Below are positions 23,405 to 33,577 of a stretch of 64,000 nt of DNA, piece after piece. The stretch spans positions 8,804,001 to 8,868,000 of the forward strand of contig JAYKYS010000011.1 of assembly GCA_036924285.1 (NCBI GenBank), written 5' to 3'. This DNA is from Asterella californica. Lineage: Eukaryota; Streptophyta; Marchantiopsida; Marchantiales; Aytoniaceae. The notes under the pieces were generated by a model. That model was not told the origin of the DNA and searched no databases. It was given only the letters and a program-made list of their open reading frames with translations. Both the position numbers and the translations under genes were made by a program. Positions within the stretch are counted from its first letter, which is position 1. Each line of letters begins with the position of its first letter.

Positions 23405-23503
23405 TTTTTTTTTAACCGCCACGACGGGTCGGGAGAAACTTTATTTCCGGCTGAAGGGGGTCACCCTCAATACACAAGTCAAACCGCGACCCGTGCTCGC
23501 ACG

Positions 23504-24112
23504 TTACGACTTGGAAACAATCGGGGTCAGCAGCCCGCCCCCACTCTCATCGCTATTCCCTAATTCACTCTTGATCCTCCTCGTCTTGCCGCTCTTACCG
23601 ATCATGAAGGTCACCGTCATCGTCATCGTACTACTGTCCAGACAGAAAATCGACGTAGACGACCAATTCAGACACCGAACCCTACCACTCTCCTTCGCCT
23701 TCGTCTGGTCGACCTTGTAATCATTCTCCTTCACGTTATTCTCTTTACGCTCATATCTCGAGGTAAACACCGCCCTAATTTTCTTGCATTTACTGTTTCT
23801 GCAAAGATCCTTGAGCGAGTGCAGGACCGACCGCTCCAGAGCTTCAAGCCTCTGGTCCCAGCGCGACAGCGCACCCTGGTGCTCATGATTGTCGCAGCTC
23901 CGTTCATGGACCTCGTGCCTCGTTTTTTGGTCGCTGTTCTCTTGGGCAGGTGTGATCTTCTTGCCCTGCGACTTCTTCCGATCCATCTCCACGGTACCGT
24001 GCTCTTCCCTGTCGCTCTTCTTGCTATTCTTCGTGCCTCCTCCCCGCTTTTGATTTTGCAGGTTAGCCGGAGGACGACCAAACATAGAGGACTTGCTAGT
24101 TAGAGCTGCCAT
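23504..24112 (-). CDS. 202-residue basic ORF after LINE ORF2, unidentified
   Basis: It starts at an ATG 16 bases after the ORF2 stop (TAA after CTATGTCAACGC). The protein is rich in Lys, Arg, Glu and Ser (for example KKSDREEHGTVEMDRKKSQG), with a possible short helix LSRWDQRLEALERSVLHSLK at about residues 80-100. I see no RRM or zinc knuckle. It ends about 100 bp before the poly(A) end of the LINE. In L1 elements ORF1 precedes ORF2, so a frame here is unusual. It may instead be 3' UTR that happens to be open; a 116-residue overlapping frame (24081-23731) is a reason for caution. Confidence 0.3.
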   Translation of the reverse strand: MAALTSKSSMFGRPPANLQNQKRGGGTKNSKKSDREEHGTVEMDRKKSQGKKITPAQENSDQKTRHEVHERSCDNHEHQGALSRWDQRLEALERSVLHSLKDLCRNSKCKKIRAVFTSRYERKENNVKENDYKVDQTKAKESGRVRCLNWSSTSIFCLDSSTMTMTVTFMIGKSGKTRRIKSELGNSDESGGGLLTPIVSKS

Positions 24113-24128
24113 TTACGTTGGATAGCCC

Positions 24129-25499
24129 TTAGCGTTGACATAGCTGCAGCCCACGCCTCCTTCTGATCTTTGCCCGCCTCTTCCTGCAGCCCCGCCCATA
24201 GCGCTTTGCTGGCCTCGGCCGGAACTCTGGCAGCCGGCGCTCCGATCTGACATCTCTGAAGATTCTGTCCGCTCTTTCCACCCACGCGGCCTGGGTATGT
24301 TCAACCAGTAAATGCAATAAGGCAGGGTTACGCCTCCTTAGTTCAAGAGCCTTGTCGATAGTCTCCAACAGTCCGCTCCCTTCGACATAGCTGAGCCCGC
24401 AGTCTTGATCGTGTAATCGGAACTTCTTCCATTGATTTTCGACCACCCTGTACTCCCAAAAAAGGTGTTCTATAGTTTCGGCCTCATCGCAGTCTTTCGC
24501 ACACCTTCCATCTCTGATTTTCATCTGCTTGGCCCGTCTGTTGGTGAAGAACCCATGGTTGAGGAGTCTTCAAAGCCATAGGTTAATCCTCATACTGCCC
24601 CCCGCTTGCCAAACCCTCCTCCATCTAGTTCCCCATCTCTCTTCCGAGTCATTTTCCCTCCATCTCGCATTTAGAAGGTCGAGGTTCACTTTCTTCGTTG
24701 GTAACAGTGTCTTCCATGTTCTGAAGTCGAGGCCCCACCCCTGTATCGTTTTCCCTTCTAGTTCCCAATGCCAATTCCCGCTGTCTTGGAGCCCTCCCTC
24801 AATCACCTGGGTCTCACCTGCCCACCGCGTCAGTTTAGCCATGTTTCCAGTATCGGTCGCTTCCTGATTGACGTGGTTGTACGAGAGGGAAGCTCTGCTC
24901 ATTGAAATGTGGAGGTCTTTAAGCTTAAGGGCGTTAAGAGAGGATAGACTACTCCTTTTTAGTTCTCTCAGAACCTCCCTCTTCCCTTGGACGTCAATCC
25001 CTTCCATTTGAGACCAAAGATCCGTGACCACCCTAGCTGGTAGGTTCCCTGGGAGCTGGACTCTCCTCCCCTTGAATCTGATCTTCTCAGCTACTGCCCT
25101 CCAGCACTTTAGCATTTTGTCGAGGGTCGGCAGGCAGCGCACCCTAAATCCTGGTATCATCAATAGGTCGTCTTCCGAGGACCAGCCTACCGTCATCCTC
25201 TTATACTTTCACTCCTTCATGCTATCTTTGATTCCCCATCTCGCTATGTTGGCCCAGTCCTGCTTACCGTTATTGAGGAGTTTTGCCATGTACTTTAAGT
25301 TTAGTGCCTGTGTCACTTCTCTAAACAGTACAATGTCCAGCCCCCCCTCTTTTTTGGACCTCGATATCCGCTCCCAGGCCACCACAGGCATCTTTGGCTT
25401 CCCTTCTGAATTCCTACCCCATAGGAAGATTCTGCACACCTCTTCCAGCTTCTTAAGGCCGGTAACCGAGCAGTCCACCCCCATTAGCTGGTAGGCCGG
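24129..25499 (-). pseudogene. LINE ORF2 C-terminal part
   Basis: Three pieces in one frame (to 25206, 25196-24570 and 24524-24129) are separated by TGA stops. They read LFREVTQALNLKYMAKLLNN, then a linker, then CAKDCDEAETIEHLFWEY, which resembles the zinc-binding tail typical of plant L1 RTs (C-x3-C followed by an ET-x-EHLFW box). TGA after Glu near 25205 and after Leu near 24568 are compatible with CGA-to-TGA decay. The right end of this part meets the Gypsy-2 insertion. Confidence 0.8.
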
Positions 25500-27534
25500 T
25501 GTCGTAGCGAGAGCCTTTCCTTTGAGCAAGGGCGTACCTTCTGGCTGTGGCTAGCGATCAATGCACAGCAGAGCGACAAGTTTCCTGTAGATTTCTCTCT
25601 AACTTCCTCGATAACTAAGCACTTTCTTTCTCTCAGTAAAGGGTCAAGATAACTACACGAAAACGTTGGATGAACATGGGCACGACAAACGGGATATGTG
25701 ATGACATGATCTCTCGGTAGTATTCCTCTCCGAAGTTTCTCACTACTAGGACTTCGTACATGGCTTTGGGTCGACAGATGTGTCTTATCTCGCACTGGGT
25801 GTTAAAGTTTACAGGAGGGAGTTGATTTAGATCCATCCTTCGTTAGATGAGGATAAAGACGGTGAGGTCCCATTCTTGGCCGTAAGTGACAACAGGTAAG
25901 ATCACAGGGACAGGCGAGAGCATAACTTGCGCGGTAAAGTTATGCCCGAAGGATCCTATCAGAAACTGTTGAAAGTGGACTCGTTTCATATACATCAGTT
26001 TAATCGAGAAAGGGTTTCAAAAAGGGAATCTGGGCGGTAAGTAGAGTCCTTCGTCCATCTCTCACAACATGTGCACTCCAACTACAAAGGTATCTCGATC
26101 CATAAAACTCTGATTCAATCCCATAGGATCACCACGATCTCCACACGAACAATCTCTTGGAATTTTCCCCAGGTCGAATGCCCCCCACACAGGTCACTCC
26201 CCTTTGCTTAAAAGTTTCGAACACAAAACAAGGATAGGTGCAAGCTCCCTAACCAAGCAACCCAAGCCTCACGGACCGATGAGGTAGCACACATGCACAT
26301 CGCATGTTTGGTGCCGTCATACTCATCCACGTGTGGGTCTTCTGGGTGAAAGGTTCTAATGCATGCACCGTAACGTGTCCCAAAAACCGGAGACTAGGCT
26401 AGACAGGTAGTCGACTCTACAGGTCAAAGATCGCACTTTGCCACGTTGAGTGCGAACCTAACAACCACATGACGTGGATACAACGTAGGTCGCTAAAGTC
26501 ATATTTACGCCTAGAATACTCCCCAAAGCAATACAAATGTCGCACTGGATACTTTTCAGCCAGCTGCAGCTGACAACTCGAGACCTAGAGTAGATATCGT
26601 TGCCGATACAACTCGGCAGAAAAACCAGCGAACTTTCACACATGATAGATACAGATCTACAGCTCAGTCTCCTCTCAAACTTGCCACGTAGGTAGGATAC
26701 TAAAATCTCTACTTGCAGGTCAAATTTCAGGAAGATCTGACGGCTAGATCTCCTCCCACAATTAACACAAATCCACAGAAACTAACACGCACTTCCAATC
26801 TCAGATTCAGGACAGAAGCTTCTTCGACTAAATGAACCGTCCACTTCCACTCCAACTTCCTGTGCTATCAATTCAGAAGGTAAACTCACTACACAGGAAA
26901 TTTGAGCCGATTTCACCGTTCTGATCGTCCTCCATAAATCTGCAAACTCGCTGCTTCAGATTGACAGCTTTCTGCACCCCGTCGCCTTCAAATCGCCATT
27001 GCGCTCAATCCGCACAACATCCGGTGGTGAAATTTGTGGTCAGAGCTTCAGCAGCTGACAGACTACAAGCCCATGAAATCTGGTCTCAATCTGACGGCTC
27101 AATCACTCAAACCCCTTAATCTTACAATCGGAAGAGAAACTCTTGTACTCTCATCACTCTATGAACTTCAAATCGCCATAACGTATGCCTTGGACCTCCA
27201 AATCGAGTGAAATTTGTGGTCAGATTGCTCCTCCCGTCGAGAGCTCTCCGCCCATGCCCTCTGATCTTCAAAATCCCTCGTCAAAGTGCCCCGAACCTCC
27301 CAGAGCGCACACTTATGTAGAAGACAAGTTATCTTCACTTTTGGGTGGACCAATGGGAAGCTAAAGGACTCAACCTTGTCCTTTTCTGCCCCATGGAGAC
27401 CCCCAGCAGATAATAGTGCATTCTAAGCTCATAAGAGCAATGTTTTAGATCCCATTACACCACAACTTCTACAATTATGTGCAAAACGCACTTATACGCG
27501 TAATTTACATACTAACTGGTCCCACAACAGGACA
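25500..27534 (-). repeat. 3' LTR of Gypsy-2
   Basis: It is bounded by TGTC/GACA inverted ends and is almost identical to 33578-35612. Open frames at 26458-26643 and 27168-27353 recur in the other LTR and are not genes. Confidence 0.95.
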
Positions 27535-27547
27535 TTCACCCCCTCCA
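27535..27547 (-). other. Polypurine tract of Gypsy-2
   Basis: The minus strand reads GGAGGGGGTGAA next to the LTR start TGTCCTG. It matches the Gypsy-1 tract at 6209-6221. Confidence 0.8.
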
Positions 27548-27579
27548 AACCTGCACATCCTCCGGTATGTGCCAACTTG

Positions 27580-30500
27580 TTATCCATAGTCATCATCGTA
27601 TCCTTCATCGTGCTCTGAATTGTCAGGTCCATCATCATCTTCTCTCGCATAAGGTCTGGATAGATGAGAATCAGACTCGAGAAGTTCATCGAAATCAAGA
27701 AATCCTTCACGTCTTCGGAAGACCTTGACCCTTTTACCAGCAATGGGTAACTTCAAGAGTGTACCATCCAATTCTCGCAAACCATATGTGGCGTTGTCGT
27801 GAACGACAACAACAACATAAGGACCAAACCAACGTCGTGCAAACTTCTTGATAGTGCTGTGTTGGTTATCCAAACTGTTGTCATATACTATGACCCAGTC
27901 ACCTTCTCGGATCGGCTTCTTCCGCAGTCGATGTGTCTTGTCGAATCGCTCCTTGTTCTTCAACCTCGCCTCCTTGAGTTTGACCAATGCTTCTTCGAGG
28001 TCCTCCTCACGTCGCTCAAGCTGCTGAATTCGTAGTGTCAATAGTCCTTCCCTATCAGAACCATCCTCCCAAGGTAGACATACCCAAGTAGGAACGTCTC
28101 CTTCCGCTGGCATGATAGGTTTTTGACCAGTCATCAGTTCTGTAGGCATGTAACCAGTGACAGTACTATGAGTAGTTCTATCAGCCCACAACGCAAAAGG
28201 AAGAAGTCTAGGCCAGTCCCCATGACGCCCCTTGCACGCTTTCACCAATGCTTGGATGATTGGTGGGTGCCCTCGTTCACTTTTCCCATTCGCTTCCGGG
28301 TTCATCGAAGTGGTCAACTTCAATCGTATTCCATACCTGTTGAAGAACTCACGTGCTTCATCTGCATTCAACTCTCCTCTATCTGCACGGATTCTCCCCA
28401 CGCTTCAATATCTAGAAACGATATCTTCTAGTATGAATCGACAGACAGGTTCAGTAGCTTTGGTGCGTAGAGCCCTCCCTTCTACAAAGTTAGATAGCTC
28501 TTCCCGAGCCAAAACTAAATGACGCATGCCCCAAATTCCTGGTGGCATGGCAACCAGATCCAAAACCCATTGGAAATGAATGGACAAGGGATATGTGGGT
28601 CTCAATCCATCCCTATACCGAATCTTGGATTGGAATTGACATTCAATGCATGACCCAACAAACTTCTCTACATCTCGATACAATCCTTTCCACCAATACC
28701 TCTCCTTGATCTTGGTAAAGGTCGTCCATGTACCTCGATGACCTGCCCATAAGGTATCATGAAATTGTTCGAGTACTTGTTTCTTGGTCTCTGCATCATC
28801 CACTACTCTCAAGGGTACTCCATCTCTCCTCTTTGGCCTCTTCCACAGATATCCATCTCGTAATAGATAGCCATAGGCATGATGTCGTATCTCCTTGAAG
28901 ACTTTCTCCGTCCATTCTTCATACTTCTGAAGAGTGCTTAGATAGCGTCCGATTTCTTTGAGCCTCCCACAGTAGAGTTCTTCCCTGAAAGGAAGAACAC
29001 CATCCAAGCGACTCCGGTCCTTGCTTGATAGTTGTAGAACTTGCCCCTCCTCTGCATCATCTTCATCCATATCTTTCGCCTCCATATCTTCTTCTTGAGA
29101 GTACCTAGCTCTAGACAACATGTCTGCCATCGAGTTCATCTTCCCTGCTATGTGCCTCAACTCTGGATTCAACGACCTAATGTAAGCTATCCAACGTAAC
29201 ATAGCAATATCAGGCGTTGTGCAGTTTGCTATCATTCCCAACAGAGGTAAGCAATCAGTTTCAAGTAGTACATGTGCTCCAATGAGATACTCCTTCTCAG
29301 CTTTCATTGCAGTTACAACGCCCCATAGCTCTCGTTTGACTTGAGGGTATCTCCTTTGTCGATCCGAAAGTATGCGAGCACCAAATCTTGTTGCAAACCT
29401 CTTTTCCTCACCATCATCCTGCCCTATTGCCCAACCTATAGCGATAGGACTAGTATCAACAGTAACGACTATGGGTCTACCACAATCATAGCTCAATTGT
29501 CGTAGAACTGGTGGTGATTTCAACGCTTCTTTTAGTCGCACCATAGCGACCGTCTGCTCCTCACCCCAAGTGAACCTCCTTTGCTTCCTCAGCAACTCAT
29601 ACAACGGTTCAGACATGTGACCAAAATGAGGAATCCACACTCGATAGAACAAACAAGCTCCCAAGAATCTCCTAACCTCTGTGGTGTTGACACAATCTTT
29701 CATCCTCCCAATGGCATCAACCTTTGATGGGTTTGGACGTCGACCAAAAGCTCCACAAAGATGACCAACAACAACAATCTCTGGTACTCCAAAGCTCGAC
29801 TTCTCTGCTGAAAGAGTGAGATTTACCTCCTCAAGCCTTGTTAAGATCATCTCCACATCGTGAATATGATCAACCACAAACCTTCGACATCCATCCTCAG
29901 TCAGCTTCTCATCTTTGTCTTCGATCGCACACCCTTTCATAGGAATATCATCTATGAAAGGTATGGTCTTCTCCGGAATGAATTCCCTCAAAATCCTATT
30001 CATTGCATTTTGCACATGCGCAACAGAGTTTGTCGCTCCTTGCGGTAATGTACACATCCTTACAAGCCCAAGCGGAGTACGCATGGTGGTGAGATCTCTG
30101 CTCTCCATTGCCAACTGGAACTGATCATACCCAGAGTATAAATCTCCAATCGAGTAGATAGCACGACCAGCAAAAGCTTCTGCAACTTCATCTACTATGG
30201 GTCCTGCTCCGATGTTTCGAATAGTCACCTTGTTAGCATGTTGCATGTCTTGGATGAACCTAAGAGCCCCTGACTTCTTAGGTACAGTAAACCACCGACT
30301 CGAGTAAGGTCCCATAGATGGCTCTAAAATACCCATGCGTATCTTCTCTTTCAACAATTCCACAAGCTTTGGCAACATAGCTCGTGGCACTGGTATAGGC
30401 TTCAAGTCCCAAGGCACATGTGGTACTGTGAAGATCACCATGGGTGCTACGACACTCATATCTGCACATCCAATCTCTTCTGCACTGAAAGCAAAAGCCT

Positions 30501-31131
30501 TTCCATGCCTTCTCAACATCTCATGAAAACGCTTTCTCTCTTCCTCAGTGAGAAACTCACCCCCTCCAATCTGTAGTCGTTTGAGTGTCTCTTCTGTGAA
30601 CCTGTGCCCTACTCTCTGTGAATCCCACAGAATTGGTTCAGTCGATGCTCGTTCCACTTGCTTGTTAGAGTCTTCAGGTAGCTGAGTAGCCACCGGCTTC
30701 ACTTTACGCGTCACCGTCTTGTATTTTGTATGAACCTGCGCTTCTTGGTGTTTCATGGCTCTACTCTTCTCTAACTCCAACTCATGATCTCCTTTCATCT
30801 GAAGCTGAACCTTGTAGCCGTCCTCGACGAATCTTGTAATCTCCTCATGTAACTCACGTGAACGGATCGCGACTAATCCATTAACCAAAGAATCGGTGCT
30901 TATAAACGACAAAACTTCCTCAAGAGTATCTTCAAAGCCCTCTTCTTCATACACCCCGTTAATGAACTCCCGATCTAACAAAACTCCTTGAGTTTTGAAG
31001 AGATCTTCCTGCTTCTTCACACATCGTCTTTGTACACTATCCATCCCTTCTACCACTCGAAATCTATTTACACATGTTTCAGAAAATTGAGCAAATCCAC
31101 ATTTAAACATCTCTTCTTCATCTTCTGGCAC
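27580..31131 (-). pseudogene. Gypsy-2 pol: RT, RNase H, integrase, one in-frame stop
   Basis: A 908-residue frame (31131-28405) and a 273-residue frame (28401-27580) are in the same phase, separated by TGA at 28404-28402. Seen in the first: RT with GDLYSGYDQF (about 329-338) and active-site F-I-D-D (392-395) in place of Y-x-D-D; RNase H D559, E601, D626, D670; integrase finger H791, H798, C828, C831; first core Asp at D858. In the second: D7 and E42, spaced as the remaining two catalytic acids; GPY at 193-195; and an acidic tail (DDDGPDNSEHDEGYDDDYG). Gypsy-1 has glycine where TGA falls. The frame is open upstream to about 31215, overlapping gag. The enzymes would copy RNA to DNA and integrate it; the stop removes most of the integrase core. 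Confidence 0.92.
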
Positions 31132-31187
31132 TAGCGGAAGGCTCTTTCTCCTATCAACACTCCCATACTCCCGCTCTACAGGAGTGC

Positions 31188-31215
31188 TAACTAAAAATCC
31201 GAAAACTCTTTGTCA
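31188..31215 (-). promoter_or_regulatory. Possible -1 frameshift window between gag-protease and pol
   Basis: Gag-protease ends GAT TTT TAG. The pol phase is -1 and is open for about seven codons before that stop, so a slip of TTT by one base would read TTA and continue into pol without meeting a stop. No ATG opens pol at this point; the annotated pol start codon is GTG, and the first in-frame ATG lies further in. No downstream pseudoknot was worked out. Confidence 0.35.
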
Positions 31216-33536
31216 GTCCTTAAGGGACTGTCCCTCAGCTTCTCTCTGTTCCTTTCATGACCCGTACGTACAGTAAGAAACTGTACCGCTCTTGTACCAT
31301 CTTGACTTCTGATACGAGCATAATGAGACCCATCGTCCATTACTTTCGTCTCCATCCTAGACGTAGTAATGTACGGTTGACCAAGGATCACAGGATAAGC
31401 AGCTACACTCTGAACAAAAAAGTTTTGTTCTATCTCTACATCTCCTATCCGAGTCTTGACAGCTGGACAAGCACCAAAAAGTTCACCTCTTTGGTTGTTA
31501 GCAGCACGAAGAACCCATCCATGTCCTGTGTCGATTGGCCACTTCCCCTTCTCGTAAACATTTTTGGACATGATGTTAATCTCCGAACCGTGATCCACCA
31601 ACGCCACTATAGCCTCTGACAAGTTACCCAGTCGAACCCTTGTCTCTGTGGTTGCACGAGCCCAATATGCTCGAGAATAGTGACTCTCATGCTGCTTCTC
31701 GTCGCCATGTTCTGCAGCACAGTCTGAAACTCTTGCCTCTCTTCCATTCGACGCCTGTAGTACATGCTTTTGGGCAAATACGCGACCTAACTCTTCATCT
31801 TCTTCCCCAGTGATGTCAGTATCCAATGCTTTCACCATCACTGTATCCGCAGTCATCTGCCTCTTTCTCTTGATCACATCTATGATCAACTCATGAAAAT
31901 CACGTTTAGCTATCCCTAAGGCCTCTCGCAAGGAAAATTCTATTTTTGCATCCAAAATTCTCTCTTCAAGAATCTCCTTCAAGTTGGTGCTGGTCTCGAT
32001 ATCAGACTGTAGTCTGTAGGTCGGTGCTTTACCTTTGCCCTTTGAAGAAGCTCCTTTGCCTTTCTCTCTCATCTCCGTGTCATAAATAGGAACATCAACC
32101 ATAGGTTCAGACGTAGATGCCCCTTGAGACGTCGAAGGGATATCAGACGGTGATGTCTCTTGTTGCCCTCTCCTCTTCGTGGTTCTGGCTCTCCTTGTAG
32201 CCTCCTCCGGATCAGCAACATCATCATCACGTCTCCTTTTCTCTTCCACAATCGCATCTTGCCAGCTTACATGCTTCTCTTGCACCAAGTAAGCCTTGAC
32301 ACACCCTGCCTCTACAGGATCATCCCATCCAGTAATGCGACGAATTGCCTCCGCACCTCGCAACATTACTTCTCGTGGAACTTCAACTACATCGCTCTTA
32401 ACAGCTGCTACAACTGGTACATCTACTTCAATCGCAAACGTTTCTGGCTCTATTGTGCGTATCGCCGTAGCTATACCAACCTGACCTCTCACCAAACTCT
32501 TCATTCCTCCCTTACCAAAGTTGGTATTCAACGGCGCACCAGTTTGGGCGAGATGAATCTTTCCATCTCTAAAATTCACGACTCCGGTTCTGAGAGCTTC
32601 GGAAAACTCCTCACAATCTCGTCGTTGGTGTTCAGTACTGTCACACCAGATACATCTTCTAACAAAATTTCTGCTAGTTGAAGATGCATTGGTATCACCA
32701 GGACTTCGACTATGCTTTAGCTCTGCCATCTCTATCCTTAACTCTCTCAGACCCTTGACCAACTCATCGATTGCAGAATCTTCAATCTTGCTATTGGCAG
32801 GCTTGGGCAATGGAGCTAAAGAGACATCAGACCTCAAGGTTGCAGCTCTACCTCTTCCACGTTTCTGCTTCGTGAGAATAGTAACAGCTTCCTCTACCTT
32901 TCTCCAGTCTGTGCTCACTCCTCCTTCTCCCCCCTTGTCTGCTAGCATCAAGAAAAGCTTATCATCTAGATTTTCATCAGCAGCTTCTAGAAAAAGTTCT
33001 GTCTTCCTTAAGTCAAGCGTTGTCCTCTCGGATGGAGACAGTTGACAGAATCGTTTCTCAAACTCACGCAGCAACTCATTTGACGTCATCTCATTCCCCG
33101 GACGCTGCTCTATCCACTCCAAGAACGTTCTCTTGGTTACTCTATCCGCATCATCATCAAAAAATTCACTCTTCAACCTCTGCTCATACTCCTCCCAAGA
33201 ACTCATACGTGCATCCTTCAGCTTTGTCACTTGACTACGGATCTCAGGTATCACAGCCAACTCAAAACTAGAAATCATCTCTGTCTCAGGCACACGATTT
33301 ACCTCCATCTCACAAATATACTCCCGAACATACTTCGTGATGTTCCTTCCATCGAACCTCCCCAACTTCTTCACCATCGCTTGTAGAGCTCTTGTAGACT
33401 TCTGCTCCCCAACATCGCCTCCTTGTTGTTGTCTCAACAACATCGTCAATGCTCGAAGCACATCGTCCGCTCCTCCTCCACTCGTCCCCATTGCTTCGGA
33501 AAGATTCATACTTGACGCTCCTCGGCTACAACTCAC
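31191..33536 (-). CDS. Gypsy-2 Gag-protease (781 residues)
   Basis: One open frame begins 42 bases inside the LTR end. Residues 45-225 are a capsid-like region (KSTRALQAMVKKLGRFDGRN; WIEQRPGNEMTSNELLREFE). A CCHC zinc knuckle sits at C295, C298, H303, C308. A Lys/Arg-rich, low-complexity linker spans 430-510. A retropepsin-like domain holds ALVDHGSE (645-652; D-H-G instead of the usual D-S/T-G) and VILGQPYI (716-723). Gag would package RNA in cytoplasmic particles and the protease would mature it. The frame appears undamaged, unlike Gypsy-1. The start is the first ATG after the primer-binding site; an in-frame ATG follows at residue 10. Confidence 0.9.
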   Translation of the reverse strand: MSCSRGASSMNLSEAMGTSGGGADDVLRALTMLLRQQQGGDVGEQKSTRALQAMVKKLGRFDGRNITKYVREYICEMEVNRVPETEMISSFELAVIPEIRSQVTKLKDARMSSWEEYEQRLKSEFFDDDADRVTKRTFLEWIEQRPGNEMTSNELLREFEKRFCQLSPSERTTLDLRKTELFLEAADENLDDKLFLMLADKGGEGGVSTDWRKVEEAVTILTKQKRGRGRAATLRSDVSLAPLPKPANSKIEDSAIDELVKGLRELRIEMAELKHSRSPGDTNASSTSRNFVRRCIWCDSTEHQRRDCEEFSEALRTGVVNFRDGKIHLAQTGAPLNTNFGKGGMKSLVRGQVGIATAIRTIEPETFAIEVDVPVVAAVKSDVVEVPREVMLRGAEAIRRITGWDDPVEAGCVKAYLVQEKHVSWQDAIVEEKRRRDDDVADPEEATRRARTTKRRGQQETSPSDIPSTSQGASTSEPMVDVPIYDTEMREKGKGASSKGKGKAPTYRLQSDIETSTNLKEILEERILDAKIEFSLREALGIAKRDFHELIIDVIKRKRQMTADTVMVKALDTDITGEEDEELGRVFAQKHVLQASNGREARVSDCAAEHGDEKQHESHYSRAYWARATTETRVRLGNLSEAIVALVDHGSEINIMSKNVYEKGKWPIDTGHGWVLRAANNQRGELFGACPAVKTRIGDVEIEQNFFVQSVAAYPVILGQPYITTSRMETKVMDDGSHYARIRSQDGTRAVQFLTVRTGHERNREKLRDSPLRTDKEFSDF

Positions 33537-33558
33537 TCAACCACCTCAAAGCGTGCTC

Positions 33559-33573
33559 TCAGTGGAAGCACCA
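33559..33573 (-). other. Primer-binding site of Gypsy-2 (TGGTGCTTCCACTGA)
   Basis: It lies four bases inside the 5' LTR and is identical to the Gypsy-1 site. It is not the initiator-tRNA-Met type. Confidence 0.7.
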
Positions 33574-33577
33574 AATA

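Noticed and set aside
26458..27353. Short frames repeated at 34536-35431
   Set aside because: They lie in the two LTRs of Gypsy-2 and recur only because the LTRs are duplicates.
31257..33271. Several plus-strand frames inside Gypsy-2 gag
   Set aside because: They are shadows of the 781-residue Gag-protease frame, which has recognisable motifs.
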